From: Chlorobiota bacterium
Lineage (GTDB): Bacteria > Bacteroidota > Ignavibacteria > OLB7
DNA: 64,000 bases
Direction: 5' to 3'
NCBI GenBank assembly: GCA_028287785.1
Contig: JAQBOZ010000003.1
Span: forward strand, 17,648 to 81,647
Positions 42,944-53,141 of the stretch are shown one piece after another; position 1 is the first letter of the stretch, and each line of letters opens with the position of its first letter. A program made the translations under genes and the position numbers. Below the pieces are notes generated by a model. That model did no database searches, had not been told where the DNA came from, and saw only the letters and a list, made by a program, of their open reading frames with translations.

Positions 42944-45900
42944 TCAGCGAACAATCCGGAGCTGCTCGGTGGCCCGGAACCGGCCGGCTTCGAGCATGTA
43001 GAAATACTCGCCGCTCGGAAGCGAACGGGTATCGAATTCAAATTTGTACCTCCCGCCGGTCAGGATCTGGCTTCCATCCAGCAGCGTCTCCACCTCGGCC
43101 CCCGCGCTGTTGAAGATCCGCAGCCGGGCGTGAGCATCCTCGAAAAACTCGGCCTCGATCGCCACCCTGCCACCGGCCGGGTTCGGCGTGGGAGGGGAGA
43201 GCTTGTTGGCCCCCCCCCGGAAATTGAGCCGGGAGATGTTGCACTTCGGATCGACCCGCATCGTGGCGGAATCCCCCTGGGCAAGCGGGGGATCGAGTTT
43301 GATGAAGAAGGTGGTATCGCTCGCGAACTTCAGCGGGACGATAAACAGATCGGAGTTCACCGAATCGGGAACGGCCACCACGAACCGAAGGTTCGCTATC
43401 ACCCCCTTGTGCAGCGTATCGCTGTGCGGAATGGTGATGTGCAGGCCGTACGTGGTCCCGGTCGCCACGGTCCTGGCGCTGTATGGCGACTTGATATCGA
43501 GGAACTGAAGCGCCCGCCGGTTGTAATGGAACGCCATCATCACGTCGAGCGGCGTCTGCGGGATATCCCGATCGAGCAGGATCGGAATGGTGATCGTGTC
43601 GGCGATCGTCCCGTTGAAGATCGGCACGACTCCGGGATTCGGATCGAAGAGGAATCGCGTTGGATAGGGAGGAGCGTAGCCGAAGCTGTGGATCATCCCG
43701 GTGTCGGCAATCGGGCATGGGACCGTCGAGATGGAGAGGAGGCTGGAATCGTACGTCATCTCCTTGAACGGGCAGAAGCGGACGGTCAGGAGAACGGAAT
43801 CCCCCGGAGCCAGCGTGGTCGGCAGCGGCACGCTCGACGCGGCGACGGTATGCCCGGGCGGCAGCCCGCGCAACGAGTCGAAGCTGACCGGGATCGCGCC
43901 GGGATTGCGGACCACCACCTGCCGGTCCGCGCAGTCGCGGATGTTCACCGTATCGAACGTGGTAAGCCCGGAGATCGATATCATCGGCTCATCCACGATC
44001 ACCCATCCCTTGTCGATGCCGGCGATGATCTTGAAGAAGACCAGCGAGTCGCTGTCGAACTCGATCTCATCCAGCTTGATCGGGAAGGAGGTTGCCCCCC
44101 CCTTCACAGTGAACCGGACAACCGCTATCTCCCCGGCCTGCGCGTCGCGCGCATCCTTCAGGTAGGCCCGCGCGCCATCGCCGGTATCGGAAACCGTGCT
44201 GTTCGTGGTATAGGGGGATTTCACATCCAGAAGCTGAAGCGTCAGCGAATCGTAGCCGATCCTGAAGGCGATATCGATAATGCTCTGCGGGATGGCGCGG
44301 TTGATCATGATCGGCAGCACGAGCGTATCGCATGTGTTCAGGTGGAACGTGTCAAGCCCCACCGCGGCGGTATCGAACGCCATCTGCAGGCCGAACGCCG
44401 GCGCGAAGCCGCTCCCCTTCACCAGCACCGTCGTATCGACGCCATCGCACGGGAAGCTGGTGCGGATGTTCAGCCGCGCCACGTAATCCTTGGGAGCGCG
44501 CGGGACGAAGGCCACGTTGAAGGTGAACTTCTCGCCACGCCTGATCACCCACGGCGGCGGCGCCCCGTTCTTCGCGGTGATCGAGAAGACCCGCTGATCC
44601 GGCACGAATGTGATGCCGGTGATCACCACGCTGTCGCCGCTCGGGTTCTGGAACTCGTCGGGGACGGTGATATCCACCGAAATCGGCGTGGCGGATGTAT
44701 CGACGCGGGTGGCCGGGAAGGAGACCAGCACGCGGTTGGGCTGGAAGTTCAGCTCGCGACGACCGCTCAGCGTGGTCTTGAACTCCTGGTTCCACCCCGG
44801 CGTATGCGCCTTGATATGGAGCATGCCGTTGGTCAGCAGGTTCTGCTGGATTGCCGGGATGTTCGGGCAGAAGGAGACCAGGAGCGTATCGATGTTCTGC
44901 GGCGCTATCACATACGGCAGCGTCGAGCCGCCGGTCTGGCGCGATTTCCAGACGAAGACGGAGGGGAGCGCGTTCGGCACCCCCGCGCCATCAACCCAGA
45001 CCGAATCGACGGTGATGGGGATATAGTTGCTGTGGTTCGGCAGCGGGATCTCCCGGACGGCACAGTCGCACGGCTTGATCAGGCCGTAGTTGATCAGCGA
45101 TACCGGCACATCCAGCTTCACCACCGTCCCCTTGCCGGTAAGCTGGCCGCTCCAGCTCAGCGTGCAGGGGTTATCGGAGCCGAGCGTAAGCGGCCCGTTG
45201 TAATCGATCTCCGCGGTCGGCGCAAGCTCCACCGTCACCCAGAGCGAATCGCGCGGGTTCAGCGTCACCGGCAGCGGCGGGTTGGTGCCGATCACCGTGT
45301 AGCCCGGCGGGACGCTGGCGCTGATCACCTTGATCGGCACGGCGCTCTGGTTCTCCACCAGGATGCTGTCCCGCTTCTTCCATCCCGATTCCACCGTGCC
45401 GAATGTGCTCAGCGGCGTCACGTAGAGCTTCGGCGCCACGCTGTTGGCGCGGAGAAGCACCTGATAGATCTGCCCGTCGGAGAGCTTGACATCGATATAG
45501 GCCTGGTCGGTGCGATCATCCGCCACGTCATCCGGGCAGTACTGCACCGAGAACTCGGTCTGCTGGCCGGGGGCGAGCGTGGTGGCCGGCACCGGCTGCA
45601 TCACCGTGAACTTGCCGGTGCCATCGTTCTTGGTCCATGAGAACGACAGCGGCGCCGATGTGTTGTTCTTCACCTTGATGGTGCCGGTGCGGCACTGGCA
45701 GCCGATCACGTTATCCATCCTCAGGTAGGCCGGATCGAACGAGAGGGCATCGAACACGCCGGTGCCGCTGATCGGGATGCAGATCGTCTGGAAGCACTGG
45801 TTGTCGAACACGCAGAGCGTGTCGTAGTAGGTGATCGGCTCGCGCGGGCGGAACTGGAGGAGGATGCCCGATGATTTCCCCGGATCGACCGTGAAGCCGC

Positions 45901-47872
45901 CCCCGGCAACGATCGTGAAGACATCGCCCACCTTCAGATAGGCCGACATCGTCCGCCGGTCGGTGCCGTGGTTGGTCACCGTCACCGTCTGCTGCGCCGT
46001 CTTGCCGACTGTCACATTGCCGAAGCCGAAGACCGGCACATCGAACGAGACATCGACCGATATTCCCCGGCCGGTGAGATAGATGGTCTTGACGATCGTG
46101 CAGCCGCGGAAGCTGGTGTGGAACTGCATCGTGCCGGTGAACGGGCCGGGACGGTCAGGACGGAAACGGACGAAGGTCGGGAGATATGCCGTCTTCGGCG
46201 CCAGGATGATCGGATAGGAATTCCGTCGCCCGAAGAAGCCGGGGGAGACGGTGATCGTATCGATCGGCAGCGGCTCCAGCACAAGGCTCCGGTATTGATA
46301 GAGCTGCACATTGCTGATCTGGCCGGGGCAGACATCCTCGAACTTCATCGAATCCACCCGCGTCTCGCCATCGGGCGCCAGGATCACCAGCACCTCCTGC
46401 CAGTTTCCGACGATCGGGATGATGCCGCTTCCGGGGCATCGATCATCGCTGTAGACCTTGAGCGTATCGCGCAGCGTCTTCGTGGTATCCCCAACGTTCA
46501 GGCGGACGATGACGGGCCAGCACGCGCCGTTCGGGATGACGTAGGGAAGAGGCTGTCCGGGGTTCCCCGGCCGCCACTTGAAGGCGGTATCCCCCAGCCG
46601 CACGGAATCGATCTTCATCGGCCGGCCGGTGTTGTTGCAGATGCTGACCGTGTCCTCGCTCCAGGTCCGCTCCTGACAGCCGACGTAGAGGGTATCGAGC
46701 TTCATCCTCCCCTTGGAATAATCGAGCTCCGTCCGTCGCGTATACTTCAGCGGCACCACCACCTGCGCGCCGCAGCGGTTGGCGTTGTTCACCCCGATGC
46801 CGGCGTTGATGGCGCCGATCACCGTTGCGCGGAGCCGTACCGTAAAGGTCTGCGGCACGTTCTGCACAAGGTTGAACGATGTCTTCGAAAGGGTGAAGAG
46901 CCCGCCATCGGCGCCACCCGTGAAGAGGTTTACGCTGCTGCCGCAGAAGGATGTATCGACGATCGAAAATGTGAGCGTGGTATCGGCGGTGCAGTACAAC
47001 CCGGCATCCACCGATGCGGGGGTGACGATATAGGTGGGGAGGATCACGCGGTCGCTCTTCTCGCAGCGGGCGCCGCTCCGCATCCGGCCGAACTGGCTGT
47101 TGCCGGTGGCATCGCAGAGGGTCTGCGTGGAGTTCGGCTCGTTGCAGCGGAAGTAGAGGATAAGCCCCGGCTCGTTGCCGTTCAGCGAAAGGAGCCGCTG
47201 GCAGCGGATCTCCTGCGCGGTAAGCGCGCGGTTCCAGATGCGAACCTCGTCGATCTGCCCTTTCAGCGTCCGGTTGCGCGTGGTGTCATCGTACAGCCCA
47301 TTGCAGCTCGCGATCTGCACCGGCAGCTTTTTACTTTCGATCGGCTTCAGGTGGCTCAGCGGATACTGCGCGCTGGACGCCCGCGCCATCTCGAACCCAT
47401 CCACGAAGATGCGGGCCTGCGTGGAGGCGCCATCCCAGACGGCGGCGATATGAACCCATCCGCGCCCGTACAGCCCGGCGATGGTGGCCGATACGACGGT
47501 GTTGTCCAGATCACCCTTGAAGGAGTTATCGGGGCTGAGGGCAAAGGTGAGCTTCTCATCCTCCAGATAGACCACCCACTGGTCGTTGTTGTCCTTGTTC
47601 GGCCCCCAGAGCCCCGCGATAAAGACCTTCCGTCCCGGCTGCTGCGTCGGCTTGATCCATGCCTCGAAGGTGATGGCCGCGTCCAGCGAGCGCATCACGG
47701 CCGATGTGTCCACATCGACATACTGCGCGGCCTTCCCGCTGGTGGCATCGATGGTCAGCGCGTTGCCAACGCACGACTTGTCGCCATCGCAGCCGGCGGG
47801 AAACTGCGCGCGCGCGTGCCGCGTGCAGAGGAAGAGCGCAAGGAAGAGGAGCAGGAACGTAGACTGTCGCAT
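42944..47872 (-). CDS. Giant surface protein: LamG, choice-of-anchor repeats, type IX sorting tail
   Basis: From ATG 47872 the protein is about 1642 residues (an ATG at 47878 is equally possible). Order: signal peptide (about 1-24), a LamG/concanavalin-like domain (about 30-250; FEAWIKPTQQPG, VDGFEMARASSAQ, IDEVRIWNRALTAQEI), then about ten Ig-like choice-of-anchor (ASH-type) units, several with DTVNIRDC or DTISICNN patterns and conserved Cys. Two cohesin-like segments follow (PIMINRAIPQSIIDIAF; PILLDRDIPQTPLDVMM). The last 85 or so residues are a type IX sorting domain (PPTPNPAGGRVAIE ... QLRIVR). It is probably a cell-surface adhesion or structural protein. Confidence 0.88.
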   Translation of the reverse strand: MRQSTFLLLFLALFLCTRHARAQFPAGCDGDKSCVGNALTIDATSGKAAQYVDVDTSAVMRSLDAAITFEAWIKPTQQPGRKVFIAGLWGPNKDNNDQWVVYLEDEKLTFALSPDNSFKGDLDNTVVSATIAGLYGRGWVHIAAVWDGASTQARIFVDGFEMARASSAQYPLSHLKPIESKKLPVQIASCNGLYDDTTRNRTLKGQIDEVRIWNRALTAQEIRCQRLLSLNGNEPGLILYFRCNEPNSTQTLCDATGNSQFGRMRSGARCEKSDRVILPTYIVTPASVDAGLYCTADTTLTFSIVDTSFCGSSVNLFTGGADGGLFTLSKTSFNLVQNVPQTFTVRLRATVIGAINAGIGVNNANRCGAQVVVPLKYTRRTELDYSKGRMKLDTLYVGCQERTWSEDTVSICNNTGRPMKIDSVRLGDTAFKWRPGNPGQPLPYVIPNGACWPVIVRLNVGDTTKTLRDTLKVYSDDRCPGSGIIPIVGNWQEVLVILAPDGETRVDSMKFEDVCPGQISNVQLYQYRSLVLEPLPIDTITVSPGFFGRRNSYPIILAPKTAYLPTFVRFRPDRPGPFTGTMQFHTSFRGCTIVKTIYLTGRGISVDVSFDVPVFGFGNVTVGKTAQQTVTVTNHGTDRRTMSAYLKVGDVFTIVAGGGFTVDPGKSSGILLQFRPREPITYYDTLCVFDNQCFQTICIPISGTGVFDALSFDPAYLRMDNVIGCQCRTGTIKVKNNTSAPLSFSWTKNDGTGKFTVMQPVPATTLAPGQQTEFSVQYCPDDVADDRTDQAYIDVKLSDGQIYQVLLRANSVAPKLYVTPLSTFGTVESGWKKRDSILVENQSAVPIKVISASVPPGYTVIGTNPPLPVTLNPRDSLWVTVELAPTAEIDYNGPLTLGSDNPCTLSWSGQLTGKGTVVKLDVPVSLINYGLIKPCDCAVREIPLPNHSNYIPITVDSVWVDGAGVPNALPSVFVWKSRQTGGSTLPYVIAPQNIDTLLVSFCPNIPAIQQNLLTNGMLHIKAHTPGWNQEFKTTLSGRRELNFQPNRVLVSFPATRVDTSATPISVDITVPDEFQNPSGDSVVITGITFVPDQRVFSITAKNGAPPPWVIRRGEKFTFNVAFVPRAPKDYVARLNIRTSFPCDGVDTTVLVKGSGFAPAFGLQMAFDTAAVGLDTFHLNTCDTLVLPIMINRAIPQSIIDIAFRIGYDSLTLQLLDVKSPYTTNSTVSDTGDGARAYLKDARDAQAGEIAVVRFTVKGGATSFPIKLDEIEFDSDSLVFFKIIAGIDKGWVIVDEPMISISGLTTFDTVNIRDCADRQVVVRNPGAIPVSFDSLRGLPPGHTVAASSVPLPTTLAPGDSVLLTVRFCPFKEMTYDSSLLSISTVPCPIADTGMIHSFGYAPPYPTRFLFDPNPGVVPIFNGTIADTITIPILLDRDIPQTPLDVMMAFHYNRRALQFLDIKSPYSARTVATGTTYGLHITIPHSDTLHKGVIANLRFVVAVPDSVNSDLFIVPLKFASDTTFFIKLDPPLAQGDSATMRVDPKCNISRLNFRGGANKLSPPTPNPAGGRVAIEAEFFEDAHARLRIFNSAGAEVETLLDGSQILTGGRYKFEFDTRSLPSGEYFYMLEAGRFRATEQLRIVR

Positions 47873-47991
47873 AGGCATGCCGAGGGAAAGGAGCACTCTC
47901 CGGCCCCAGGAGATCAGAATGGGGAGCACCGAATATCGAGCGTGGGTGCTGACCGGCCGCGCGTGCGGCGGGTGGAACGAATCGCCGGCGG

Positions 47992-48037
47992 AAAACCGGC
48001 CGGCGATGAAACTGCTTCCGTGGATGGAGCCGGCCGG
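47992..48037 (-). terminator. Rho-independent terminator of the second DUF1501 gene
   Basis: CCGGCCGGC (47996-48004) pairs with GCCGGCCGG (48029-48037). On the minus strand TTTTC follows the stem. It separates the DUF1501 gene from the giant LamG gene, so these are likely separate transcripts. Confidence 0.75.
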
Positions 48038-48092
48038 CCCTGCTCCCGGAATATCGGATATGCCATGCGCTGAACCTGACGACGCGTTGCCG

Positions 48093-49670
48093 TCACCGGA
48101 CGCACTGCATGATATGCGTGGCGCTCCGTCCCCCCGTCCGCATGGTGCAGATATAGGTGCCGGTCGGGAGATCGGCGTTGATGGGGATGCGATGGACGCC
48201 GGCATCCAGCCGCCTGTCCAGCACCCGCATCATCCTCCGGCCGCTCACCGAGGTGATCTCCACAACCACGTCCGATGTCCTGTCGAGGCTCAGCTCCAGC
48301 GTTGTCGCCGTCGTGAAGGGGTTGGGATAGTTCCCGGTGATGGCAAACCCGCCCCGCGCCGTGGCCCCGGAATCGGCCCCGCTCACCTGCGATTTCAGCA
48401 CGTTGAGAGGGTCCAGATCATCCTTCTGCAACACCTCCCGCGTCTCCTGCTGGGTCAGCCCGAACCAGTCGGTCAGGATCTCCGCGTAGACGGTGCGATA
48501 ATCGATCTGATAGAAAAGATCGCCGTTCGAGTTGAGGTTCTTCAGGTCGTATGCGTTGCCGAAGACGCCGCTGTTGACCTGCGTTCCAAAGACGAACTGC
48601 ACGGAGGCGGCGCCGTGATCGGTGCCGAAGCTCCCGTTCTCATGCGGCCTCCGCCCGAACTCCGATACGGTGATACCCACCACGCGATCGGCAAGGCCCA
48701 GGCGGGTCATATCGTACATGAACTGCGAGACGCCATCGCCCAGCGCGGTCAGCAGCGACGGGTGCGATCCGGTGTTGTCGTCGAACTGCTGCGTGACGTG
48801 GGTATCGAAGCCGCCCATCGAGAGGACATAGACCTTGGTCTTCAGCCCTCCGGCGATCAGCGCGCCGACCGAGGCCATCTGCCCGGCAAACCCGCTCTGC
48901 TTGTAATCCCCCTTCAGCTTCGGAAGGCCGGCGGCGTAGGCATCCTTCACCGCCTGCGCGTATTTGTTGGAACGGCTGGCGATATCGGCGATAAACGCGT
49001 ACTCGGTCGCATAGGCCGTGTTCGGGCTGTCGGGATCGAGCGCATCCACCTCGGAGCCGACCCCTTTCTGCCCGCTCGGATCGGTCACCTCGATTCCCAT
49101 CCTCCCCTTGGAGCTTAAGAGCGCCAGGGAGAACCCGCCGAACTGAATGGCGAGCGGATGATCCGGCAGCGACGCGGGGAAATCGGGATAGCGTTTTTCC
49201 AGATAGCGCCCCACCCAGCCGGTTTCCAGCCGCACGTTCGGATCGGAGGAGTTGATGCCGCTCAGCCAGATATCGGTGGAGCGGAAGTGGGAGAGGTTGG
49301 GGTTGTCGTAGCCGACCCCCTGGACGATGGAGAGCGTTCCCAGCTCCAGCATCTGCGCCATTCCCCCGCGCGATCCCTTGCCGAGCGCGGGATGGAGATA
49401 GGTATTCCCCAGCTTGTTGAGCGCATCCTTCTTCTGAACCGCGATCCTCGGGCGGAGCTTGTAATACGCATCGTCCTCCGCCGGGATCACGGTGTTCAGG
49501 CCGTCATTGCCGCCGAAAAGCTGGATGATCAGGAGGATCTTGTCGTTATCCTGCGGCAACTGTGCCAGCACCGGAAGCGGGGTTCCCGCCTGCAACGGAA
49601 TCCCCTTCAGCATGAGCGGGGAGGCGGCGGCGGCCACGGCGGCGGACTTTATGAATGTGCGTCGTTTCAT
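48093..49670 (-). CDS. DUF1501 protein with type IX sorting tail (pair 2)
   Basis: From ATG 49670 the protein is 525 residues. It has a twin-arginine-like signal (MKRRTFIKSAAVAAAASPL), the DUF1501 motifs LFGGNDGLNTVIPAEDD, LSHFRSTDIWLSG and SEFGRRPHENGSFGTDHG, and a C-terminal sorting domain (ITGNYPNPFTT ... HIMQCVR). It is a clear paralogue of the gene at 14923 but not a recent copy. Here too DUF1800 is immediately upstream in the operon. Confidence 0.9.
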   Translation of the reverse strand: MKRRTFIKSAAVAAAASPLMLKGIPLQAGTPLPVLAQLPQDNDKILLIIQLFGGNDGLNTVIPAEDDAYYKLRPRIAVQKKDALNKLGNTYLHPALGKGSRGGMAQMLELGTLSIVQGVGYDNPNLSHFRSTDIWLSGINSSDPNVRLETGWVGRYLEKRYPDFPASLPDHPLAIQFGGFSLALLSSKGRMGIEVTDPSGQKGVGSEVDALDPDSPNTAYATEYAFIADIASRSNKYAQAVKDAYAAGLPKLKGDYKQSGFAGQMASVGALIAGGLKTKVYVLSMGGFDTHVTQQFDDNTGSHPSLLTALGDGVSQFMYDMTRLGLADRVVGITVSEFGRRPHENGSFGTDHGAASVQFVFGTQVNSGVFGNAYDLKNLNSNGDLFYQIDYRTVYAEILTDWFGLTQQETREVLQKDDLDPLNVLKSQVSGADSGATARGGFAITGNYPNPFTTATTLELSLDRTSDVVVEITSVSGRRMMRVLDRRLDAGVHRIPINADLPTGTYICTMRTGGRSATHIMQCVR

Positions 49671-49796
49671 GATATTCTGGCTCCACGCGGGGCAGGGGAG
49701 GAAAGATTTTTCCGGGCTGCCACGCCGGGAATGGAAAGTGTATGAACGGATATCGGAACGCCTGACGGCCCCCACCGGGGCGGCTGTCAGCACGGC

Positions 49797-51371
49797 TCAG
49801 CACAACTGGAAGTCCGGAAGCTGGACGATCGTCGTGAGCACATCCCGCAGGTTGCGGACGGCGGTGGAAGGGCTTCCATCCACGATCTGCCCCCACTCGT
49901 AATCGGGAGCCCCCGCCAGGAGCTTCGTCATCAGCGATGCCTTCCGGCCGGCCGAAAGGGGACGGGGGAGCAGAATCGCGCAGAGGTTGTCGATCAGCGA
50001 GCCGGCGGTCTGGTAATCGGGGAAGCTCTTGATAAGCGCAAGCATCTCATCCTGCGACACGGCGGTAAGGCCGTTGAGCGCAACATCGGAACGAACCGGA
50101 TAGGTCGTGGTCGTGATCCAGTCGCGATAGCCCGGCCACCCGCTCACATTGGGGGGATCGAAGAGGGTCTGTCCCATCCTGCTCATGTCGGAGGATGTAT
50201 CGGAACTCAACCCGATCTGCCTGGCAAACCCTATCTCGAACTCCGCCGGCGTCTTGATCTGCGCGCCGAGGTTGGTGTTGTCGTAGAAGTGAGCGCTCTT
50301 CAGCAGCGCGGCCATCAGCGGCCTGATTTCGAAATTGTTCCCCATGAAGACATCGGCCATCGATGAGATCATGGCGGCATCGGAGATGGCGGGGTTGCTG
50401 TAGACGAAGAACCGGTAGATCTTCCGGCTGATGAACTCGGCAACCGCGCGACCGCGCTTCTCGAAGATCGTATCGACCAGCTTCCTCACCTCATCGCGCT
50501 GCACCAGGAATTCCGTGTTGGTGGAGACATCGCGGGCCGGAAAGGCGACCCCGAGAAACTCCTTGCCGTTGATGTCGTGCTCGGCCGGTGTGAAATAGGT
50601 GTTGAAGATGCCGTTCGGGGTGGGCATGTCGCTGAACCGGGCGGAGTGCCATCCTGTGAGGATGCGCGCGGCGTTCTGCACGTCCCCCTCGGTATACTGC
50701 CCGAGGCCGCAGGTGAAGAGTTCCATCAGCTCGCGACCGTAGTTCTCATTCGGCGCGCCCGCGTTGTTCAGATCGCCCCCCAGATAGACGAGCATCGCGC
50801 CATCCAGGGTGACGCTCATCACCAGATCCTTGAAGTTCCCCAGCCCGTGCTCGCGGAACAGCTTGTTCTGACGATAGAGAAGAGGGCCCTGCACATAGTC
50901 ATCGCTTCCGGCCACGAACTCCGTGGCGAAGTGTCCGCTCCAGAACGCGGTCATCTTCTCGGCAATGGTCAGGCCGGCATCGCGCATCACCCCCGCCTGC
51001 CAGCCGCGGAGCTGTCCCGCGTCCCCCTCCCACTGCCCCTTGATCATGGCGCGATAGGTCACGTCGAGCCCCTCCAGGCTTTCGGTGGCGTCATTTGCCA
51101 TGCCGGGCACCGCCGGCTTGTTGGGGGTATCGAGAAGGAGATCGACCGCGGCCGACGGGGTCATGGCAAGGAGCGCGGAGATATCGGCCCAGCGGGGAAG
51201 GAAGGTGGTTCGCCGGAGCAGGTGCCCGACGCGCAGCGCGTTCCAGGGCTGCGTGGGGCCGGGGACGTATGGCTCGATTCCGGAACTGGGACGGACAAGC
51301 GATTCCGGCGAGCCGGGATCGGAGAACATCGGCCGGGTGAGCCAGTCGGTAAAAAAGGATCGACGATTCAT
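49797..51371 (-). CDS. DUF1800 protein (pair 2)
   Basis: From ATG 51371 the protein is 524 residues. It starts MNRRSFFTDWL (twin arginine, little hydrophobic core) and carries the family motifs ALRVGHLLRRTTFLP, EKMTAFWSGHFATEF, NYGRELMELFTCGLGQY and LFDPPNVSGWPGYRDW. It lacks a sorting tail, as does the first DUF1800 protein. The DUF1501 gene follows after 126 bp. GGAG is not obvious but GAGGG lies nine bases before the ATG. Confidence 0.9.
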   Translation of the reverse strand: MNRRSFFTDWLTRPMFSDPGSPESLVRPSSGIEPYVPGPTQPWNALRVGHLLRRTTFLPRWADISALLAMTPSAAVDLLLDTPNKPAVPGMANDATESLEGLDVTYRAMIKGQWEGDAGQLRGWQAGVMRDAGLTIAEKMTAFWSGHFATEFVAGSDDYVQGPLLYRQNKLFREHGLGNFKDLVMSVTLDGAMLVYLGGDLNNAGAPNENYGRELMELFTCGLGQYTEGDVQNAARILTGWHSARFSDMPTPNGIFNTYFTPAEHDINGKEFLGVAFPARDVSTNTEFLVQRDEVRKLVDTIFEKRGRAVAEFISRKIYRFFVYSNPAISDAAMISSMADVFMGNNFEIRPLMAALLKSAHFYDNTNLGAQIKTPAEFEIGFARQIGLSSDTSSDMSRMGQTLFDPPNVSGWPGYRDWITTTTYPVRSDVALNGLTAVSQDEMLALIKSFPDYQTAGSLIDNLCAILLPRPLSAGRKASLMTKLLAGAPDYEWGQIVDGSPSTAVRNLRDVLTTIVQLPDFQLC

Positions 51372-51827
51372 GGAAGTTCCCTCTGAAGGATCGTATGGCG
51401 CCATCCGGACAGCGATGGAAAAAGCCGGGGCGCACGGCATGAAGTCAGCGACAGGTTATAACGACATGTTCCGGAAGTGCCTTGAGCGAAGGGCCGGTGG
51501 CCCACTCGGTGATATGCTCTGAAGGGTATTGAAGAACTGTACGTTATAACGCTGGACACGATAAACGACGCAACAGGCGCGGTGCCGGACGGGAGCGATC
51601 GAGAACAACGGAATCCGGGGGATGACGCCTCTGAACGGGAAGGAAGCCCAGGCTGCCGGATATGTTAAGGATACCGGGAAGGATTGGACCGTATTCGGCC
51701 TGGATTACGCTTATACTAGCCATAATTCCAATCCCCCGCAATAGGTTACGGATGGAACACATCGATTCCCGAACAGTTACACCGTGGAGATGATTCCGGC
51801 GGAAACGGCCGGGCAGATCGCAATGAC
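51372..51827. other. Intergenic stretch, nothing recognised
   Basis: About 450 bp upstream of the second DUF1800 gene. It likely contains that gene's promoter. Short frames present have no family features. No repeat of the known families is found here. Confidence 0.4.
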
Positions 51828-51870
51828 AAAACGCTCCTCACAGCCGGCTTGTTAGCAACCGCGAGGAGCG
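51828..51870 (-). terminator. Terminator of the DnaJ-thioredoxin operon
   Basis: CGCTCCTC (51832-51839) pairs with GAGGAGCG (51863-51870). On the minus strand the stem is followed by TTTTG. It lies about 105 bp after the thioredoxin stop. Confidence 0.7.
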
Positions 51871-51975
51871 CCGGGAATTCCACGAAGGGGATGCCGTGCC
51901 GGGTCCGGAAGCTCTGCCGGCGGGATAATGCCCCACGTGCCGCATGATTCATGGATCATTCGAAGGCCCGGCCGG

Positions 51976-52305
51976 TTATCCGGCGATCGCCTGATCCACG
52001 GCCCGCTTCAATGTCCCGTAGGGAAGGGCGCCGCTCTCCCGCATCACCGGCTTTCCACGATGAAAGATCATGATGGTGGGAATGCTCCGGATCTCATACT
52101 TCCCGGCCACCGCCTGCTTCTCATCCACATTGATCTTCACCACCAGCAGCTTTCCGCGATACTCCCTGGCAAGCTGTTCGATCGTCGGCGCAAGCGCCTG
52201 ACATGGGCCACACCACGCCGCCCAGAAATCGACAAGCACCGGAAGCTCCGACGAGTTGATCAGCTCGTCGAACGATTTCGGAAGCGTCTTCGCGTTCGTA
52301 GTCAT
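51976..52305 (-). CDS. trxA: Thioredoxin
   Basis: A 109-residue cytoplasmic thioredoxin with active site WCGPC (31-35) and the cis-Pro loop IRSIPT. GGGAGG lies six bases before ATG 52305, which decides this start over the ATG at 52311. It reduces disulfides in cytosolic proteins. It lies 60 bp downstream of the DnaJ gene on the same strand, likely one operon. Confidence 0.92.
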   Translation of the reverse strand: MTTNAKTLPKSFDELINSSELPVLVDFWAAWCGPCQALAPTIEQLAREYRGKLLVVKINVDEKQAVAGKYEIRSIPTIMIFHRGKPVMRESGALPYGTLKRAVDQAIAG

Positions 52306-52364
52306 GATCATCCTCCCCTGTTCAATGATTTCTCAGTTCACCGCGCCGCCACATCGTCCACATA

Positions 52365-53141
52365 TCAATGCTTCAGGCCGAGCAGCTCCGCCATCTTCTC
52401 CACGGCCTCCCGCTGTTCGTCGGTCAGATTTTTCGGGATGGCTATATGCACGCGGATATAGAGATCGCCAATTCCCTCGGCCGACTGATAGCCCATCTGC
52501 GGCACGCGGAGCATCTTTTCGGGATCGGTGCCGGGGATCAGCCTGACCGTCACCTTTTTCCCGGAGGGCGTCCTGACCCGGACGCGGCTCCCGAGGATCG
52601 CCTGCACAACGTTGACGGTCAGGTCCACATATGCGTGATTTCCCTTGCGCTTGAAAAAGGGATCATCCGTCGGCTGCGGCTGCGCGTTGTCAGGCTCGGC
52701 CGCGCGCGGCTGCCGTCGCGACCGATTGCCGCCGAAGAGGTTGCCGAACATATCGCCGATGGAGAAGTCATCGTTGCTGTCCGGCGCCCCGCCATACCGT
52801 TCCCGCTGCGACGCGGTCCCGTACTGCCGCATGAACTCCTCATAGCTCATGCCACCGCCACCACCGCCGCCGCCGAATCCGGTTCCACCACCTCCGCCGC
52901 CACCGCCGAAGGGCATCCGCCCACCATACTTCCGGAGTTGATCGTATTTCGCCCGCTTTTCCGGATCGCTCAACGTGTCATAGGCCTCGCTCGCCTCCTT
53001 GAACTTCTCCTCGGCAGCCTTGTTGCCGGGGTTCTTGTCGGGATGATATTTCTTGGCCACCTCGCGGTAGATCTTCTTGATCTCATCCTGCGAGGCCGTT
53101 TCGCTGACACCGAGCACCTGATAGAAATCTTTCTGCTGCAT
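52365..53141 (-). CDS. Short DnaJ-type co-chaperone (CbpA-like, one C-terminal domain)
   Basis: From ATG 53141 the protein is 258 residues. It has an N-terminal J-domain with HPD (33-35), a Gly-rich linker with two Gly runs (about 78-100), then a disordered stretch. A single DnaJ C-terminal substrate-binding domain is at about 160-245 ([33 protein letters not shown]). The zinc-finger of DnaJ type A is absent, and the usual second C-terminal domain is missing, so it is shorter than CbpA (about 300). It likely stimulates DnaK. Confidence 0.87.
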   Translation of the reverse strand: MQQKDFYQVLGVSETASQDEIKKIYREVAKKYHPDKNPGNKAAEEKFKEASEAYDTLSDPEKRAKYDQLRKYGGRMPFGGGGGGGGTGFGGGGGGGGMSYEEFMRQYGTASQRERYGGAPDSNDDFSIGDMFGNLFGGNRSRRQPRAAEPDNAQPQPTDDPFFKRKGNHAYVDLTVNVVQAILGSRVRVRTPSGKKVTVRLIPGTDPEKMLRVPQMGYQSAEGIGDLYIRVHIAIPKNLTDEQREAVEKMAELLGLKH

